From the NCBI GenBank assembly GCA_023230455.1, contig JALNXH010000048.1, forward strand, positions 1 to 6,656: 6,656 bases of DNA. The letters run 5' to 3'. This DNA comes from Rhodocyclaceae bacterium (lineage in GTDB: Bacteria; Pseudomonadota; Gammaproteobacteria; Burkholderiales; Rhodocyclaceae). Position 1 is the first letter of the stretch. Each line of letters begins with the position of its first letter. Below the pieces are notes generated by a model. It worked only from the letters and a program-made list of their open reading frames with translations. It searched no databases and was not told where the DNA came from. A program made the translations under genes and the position numbers. Of this stretch, positions 6,115 to 6,656 are shown one piece after another.

Positions 6115-6128
6115 GCTCAGTACTGAGC
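6115..6128. promoter_or_regulatory. Perfect 14-bp palindrome GCTCAGTACTGAGC, candidate operator
   Basis: A perfect dyad with no spacer, 16 bp downstream (in the direction of transcription) of the promoter-proximal edge of copy C and beside the tandem 15-bp repeat. Its CTCAG half also occurs in the second conserved segment of the regulatory block in copy B. Position just past a putative promoter would suit a repressor. Copies A and B have no such palindrome, so this would be control specific to the PQQ dehydrogenase gene. Confidence 0.4.
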
Positions 6129-6144
6129 CAGTAAAAAATGAAAA

Positions 6145-6226
6145 CCTTCTCAACTGAGCTGAGTCTGCCCGCAAGCGCGCGCAGCCAGATAGAACAATCC
6201 TGCTTATTTCTTGCCTAATTCGCCGA
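6145..6226 (-). promoter_or_regulatory. Conserved regulatory block, copy C (upstream of the PQQ dehydrogenase)
   Basis: This is the third gap-free copy, exactly 3060 bp from copy A. The 24-bp core is at 6217-6194 (minus strand), and 33 bases (6188-6220) are identical to copy A. The second segment has diverged most here (GCGGGCAGACTGA instead of TAGGCAAACTGA). The promoter-proximal edge lies 228 bp before the PQQ dehydrogenase ATG, a much longer leader than for the other two genes. No gene fits in between. Confidence 0.78.
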
Positions 6227-6230
6227 TGAC

Positions 6231-6473
6231 TACCAACGAAAAAAACCGGCAGGTGCGATTTTTCAGCCGGGAGCGTCTGACGCCCAATCAGGCGCCGGGC
6301 GAGTTGTCAGCTCAACCTCGATTTTTGTCTGGGAAGGCTTTCACCAGCCAACGCTTGACCTTAACCTTCATACGGAGGGCTGGTCCGCACCGCCGGTGAT
6401 GAAACACCGCAAAGGCAAACTGAACAAGCGCTGCACGCCTTGGCAACATTGCGTGTTTCACGTTAAGGAAGTG
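6231..6473. other. Gene-free stretch with no recognisable product
   Basis: Between copy C and the right-hand repeat there is no gene I recognise. Two frames stay open by chance or as remnants: one on the plus strand (about 6219-6551, no start codon) and one on the minus strand ending at 6312. Both run into the REP-like repeat, and neither has a ribosome site or familiar motif. Small perfect dyads occur (GCGTCTGACGC at 6273-6283). This may be decayed sequence left by an insertion. Confidence 0.5.
6239..6270 (-). terminator. Possible intrinsic terminator facing copy C
   Basis: On the minus strand CCGGC (6270-6266) pairs with GCCGG (6250-6246) around a 15-base loop and is followed directly by seven T residues. 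The stem is short and the loop long, so strength is uncertain. It would stop transcripts arriving from the right just before copy C and so insulate that promoter. No gene ending nearby is visible in the window. Confidence 0.4.
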
Positions 6474-6656
6474 CTGATTAAGTTTCCCGTTCGCCCTGAG
6501 CCTGTCGAAGCCTGTCCTGAGCTTTGTCGAAGGGGGTATGGGACAAACGCTTGAAATGTTTGTGATTAAGTCCATCCATGGTTCGACAGGCTCACCATGA
6601 CCGGAGGAAATACCCTAAAGGGCACACGTCCCCGTGGGACGAACGGACTTAATCAG
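6474..6656. repeat. MITE-like composite of REP units with inverted ends
   Basis: The outer ends are inverted: CTGATTAAGT..CCGTTCG at 6474-6493 (with three extra bases) and its complement at 6640-6656. Inside are further units of the family at 387-456: TGAGCCTGTCGAA (6497-6509), TGAGCTTTGTCGAA (6518-6531), and a GATTAAGTCC unit at 6564-6573 followed by TTCGACAGGCTCA (6582-6594) within a CATGGT/ACCATG hairpin (6577-6599). A small hairpin with stem CGTCCC/GGGACG is at 6627-6641. No transposase is encoded. The element ends at the window edge, so its true right end is not certain. Confidence 0.75.

Noticed and set aside
5962..6174. 70-residue minus-strand frame in the PQQ dehydrogenase leader with a hydrophobic stretch
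   Set aside because: It begins with a TTG inside the conserved regulatory block, has no ribosome site, and its repeated LLHR is just the tandem 15-bp DNA repeat.
6312..6575. 87-residue minus-strand frame containing TKLRTGFDRLRANG
   Set aside because: That peptide is the translated REP sequence, a common false gene signature; nothing else in it is recognisable.

Overview
The window is a compact piece of a fairly GC-rich bacterial chromosome, most likely from a proteobacterium. It shows PQQ/cytochrome c periplasmic oxidation, an acyl-CoA-kinase-like phosphotransferase, and the palindromic repeat family built on TGAGCCTGTCGAA / TTCGACAGGCTCA, which I recall from sphingomonads, xanthomonads and some betaproteobacteria. 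Genus cannot be fixed from the sequence. Every gene I can support lies on the minus strand, so the region is read from right to left.

Layout in order of transcription. (1) 6474-6656: a REP/MITE-like composite repeat at the right edge. (2) 6231-6473: no recognisable gene, with a possible minus-strand terminator at 6239-6270. (3) 6145-6226: copy C of a conserved regulatory block. A 228-bp leader follows, with a tandem 15-bp repeat and a 14-bp palindrome, then a 693-residue exported quinohaemoprotein dehydrogenase (3835-5916) with an N-terminal cytochrome c domain and a C-terminal PQQ propeller. (4) 3692-3773: copy B of the block, then an NTF2/SnoaL-like protein (3196-3600). (5) 3085-3166: copy A, then a second, paralogous SnoaL-like protein (2634-3047), a short-chain dehydrogenase (1778-2548) and an APH-fold phosphotransferase (479-1678), probably one transcript. 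(6) 268-478: an intergenic region with an inverted REP pair and a perfect 20-bp palindrome, upstream of an NmrA-like NAD(P)-binding protein cut off by the left edge (1-267).

The main observation is the regulatory block. Three copies of an approximately 82-bp sequence align without a single gap. They share a 24-bp identical core and a second conserved segment, and each precedes a separate transcription unit in the same orientation. This looks like one activator site plus promoter used three times, tying the PQQ dehydrogenase, both SnoaL-like proteins, the SDR and the kinase into one small regulon. The regulator itself is not in the window.

A reasonable inference is a catabolic cluster: a periplasmic PQQ enzyme oxidises an alcohol and passes electrons through its own haem c, while cytoplasmic SDR, SnoaL-like and kinase proteins process the product, possibly through a phosphorylated hydroxyacyl-CoA. 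The substrate cannot be read from the sequence.
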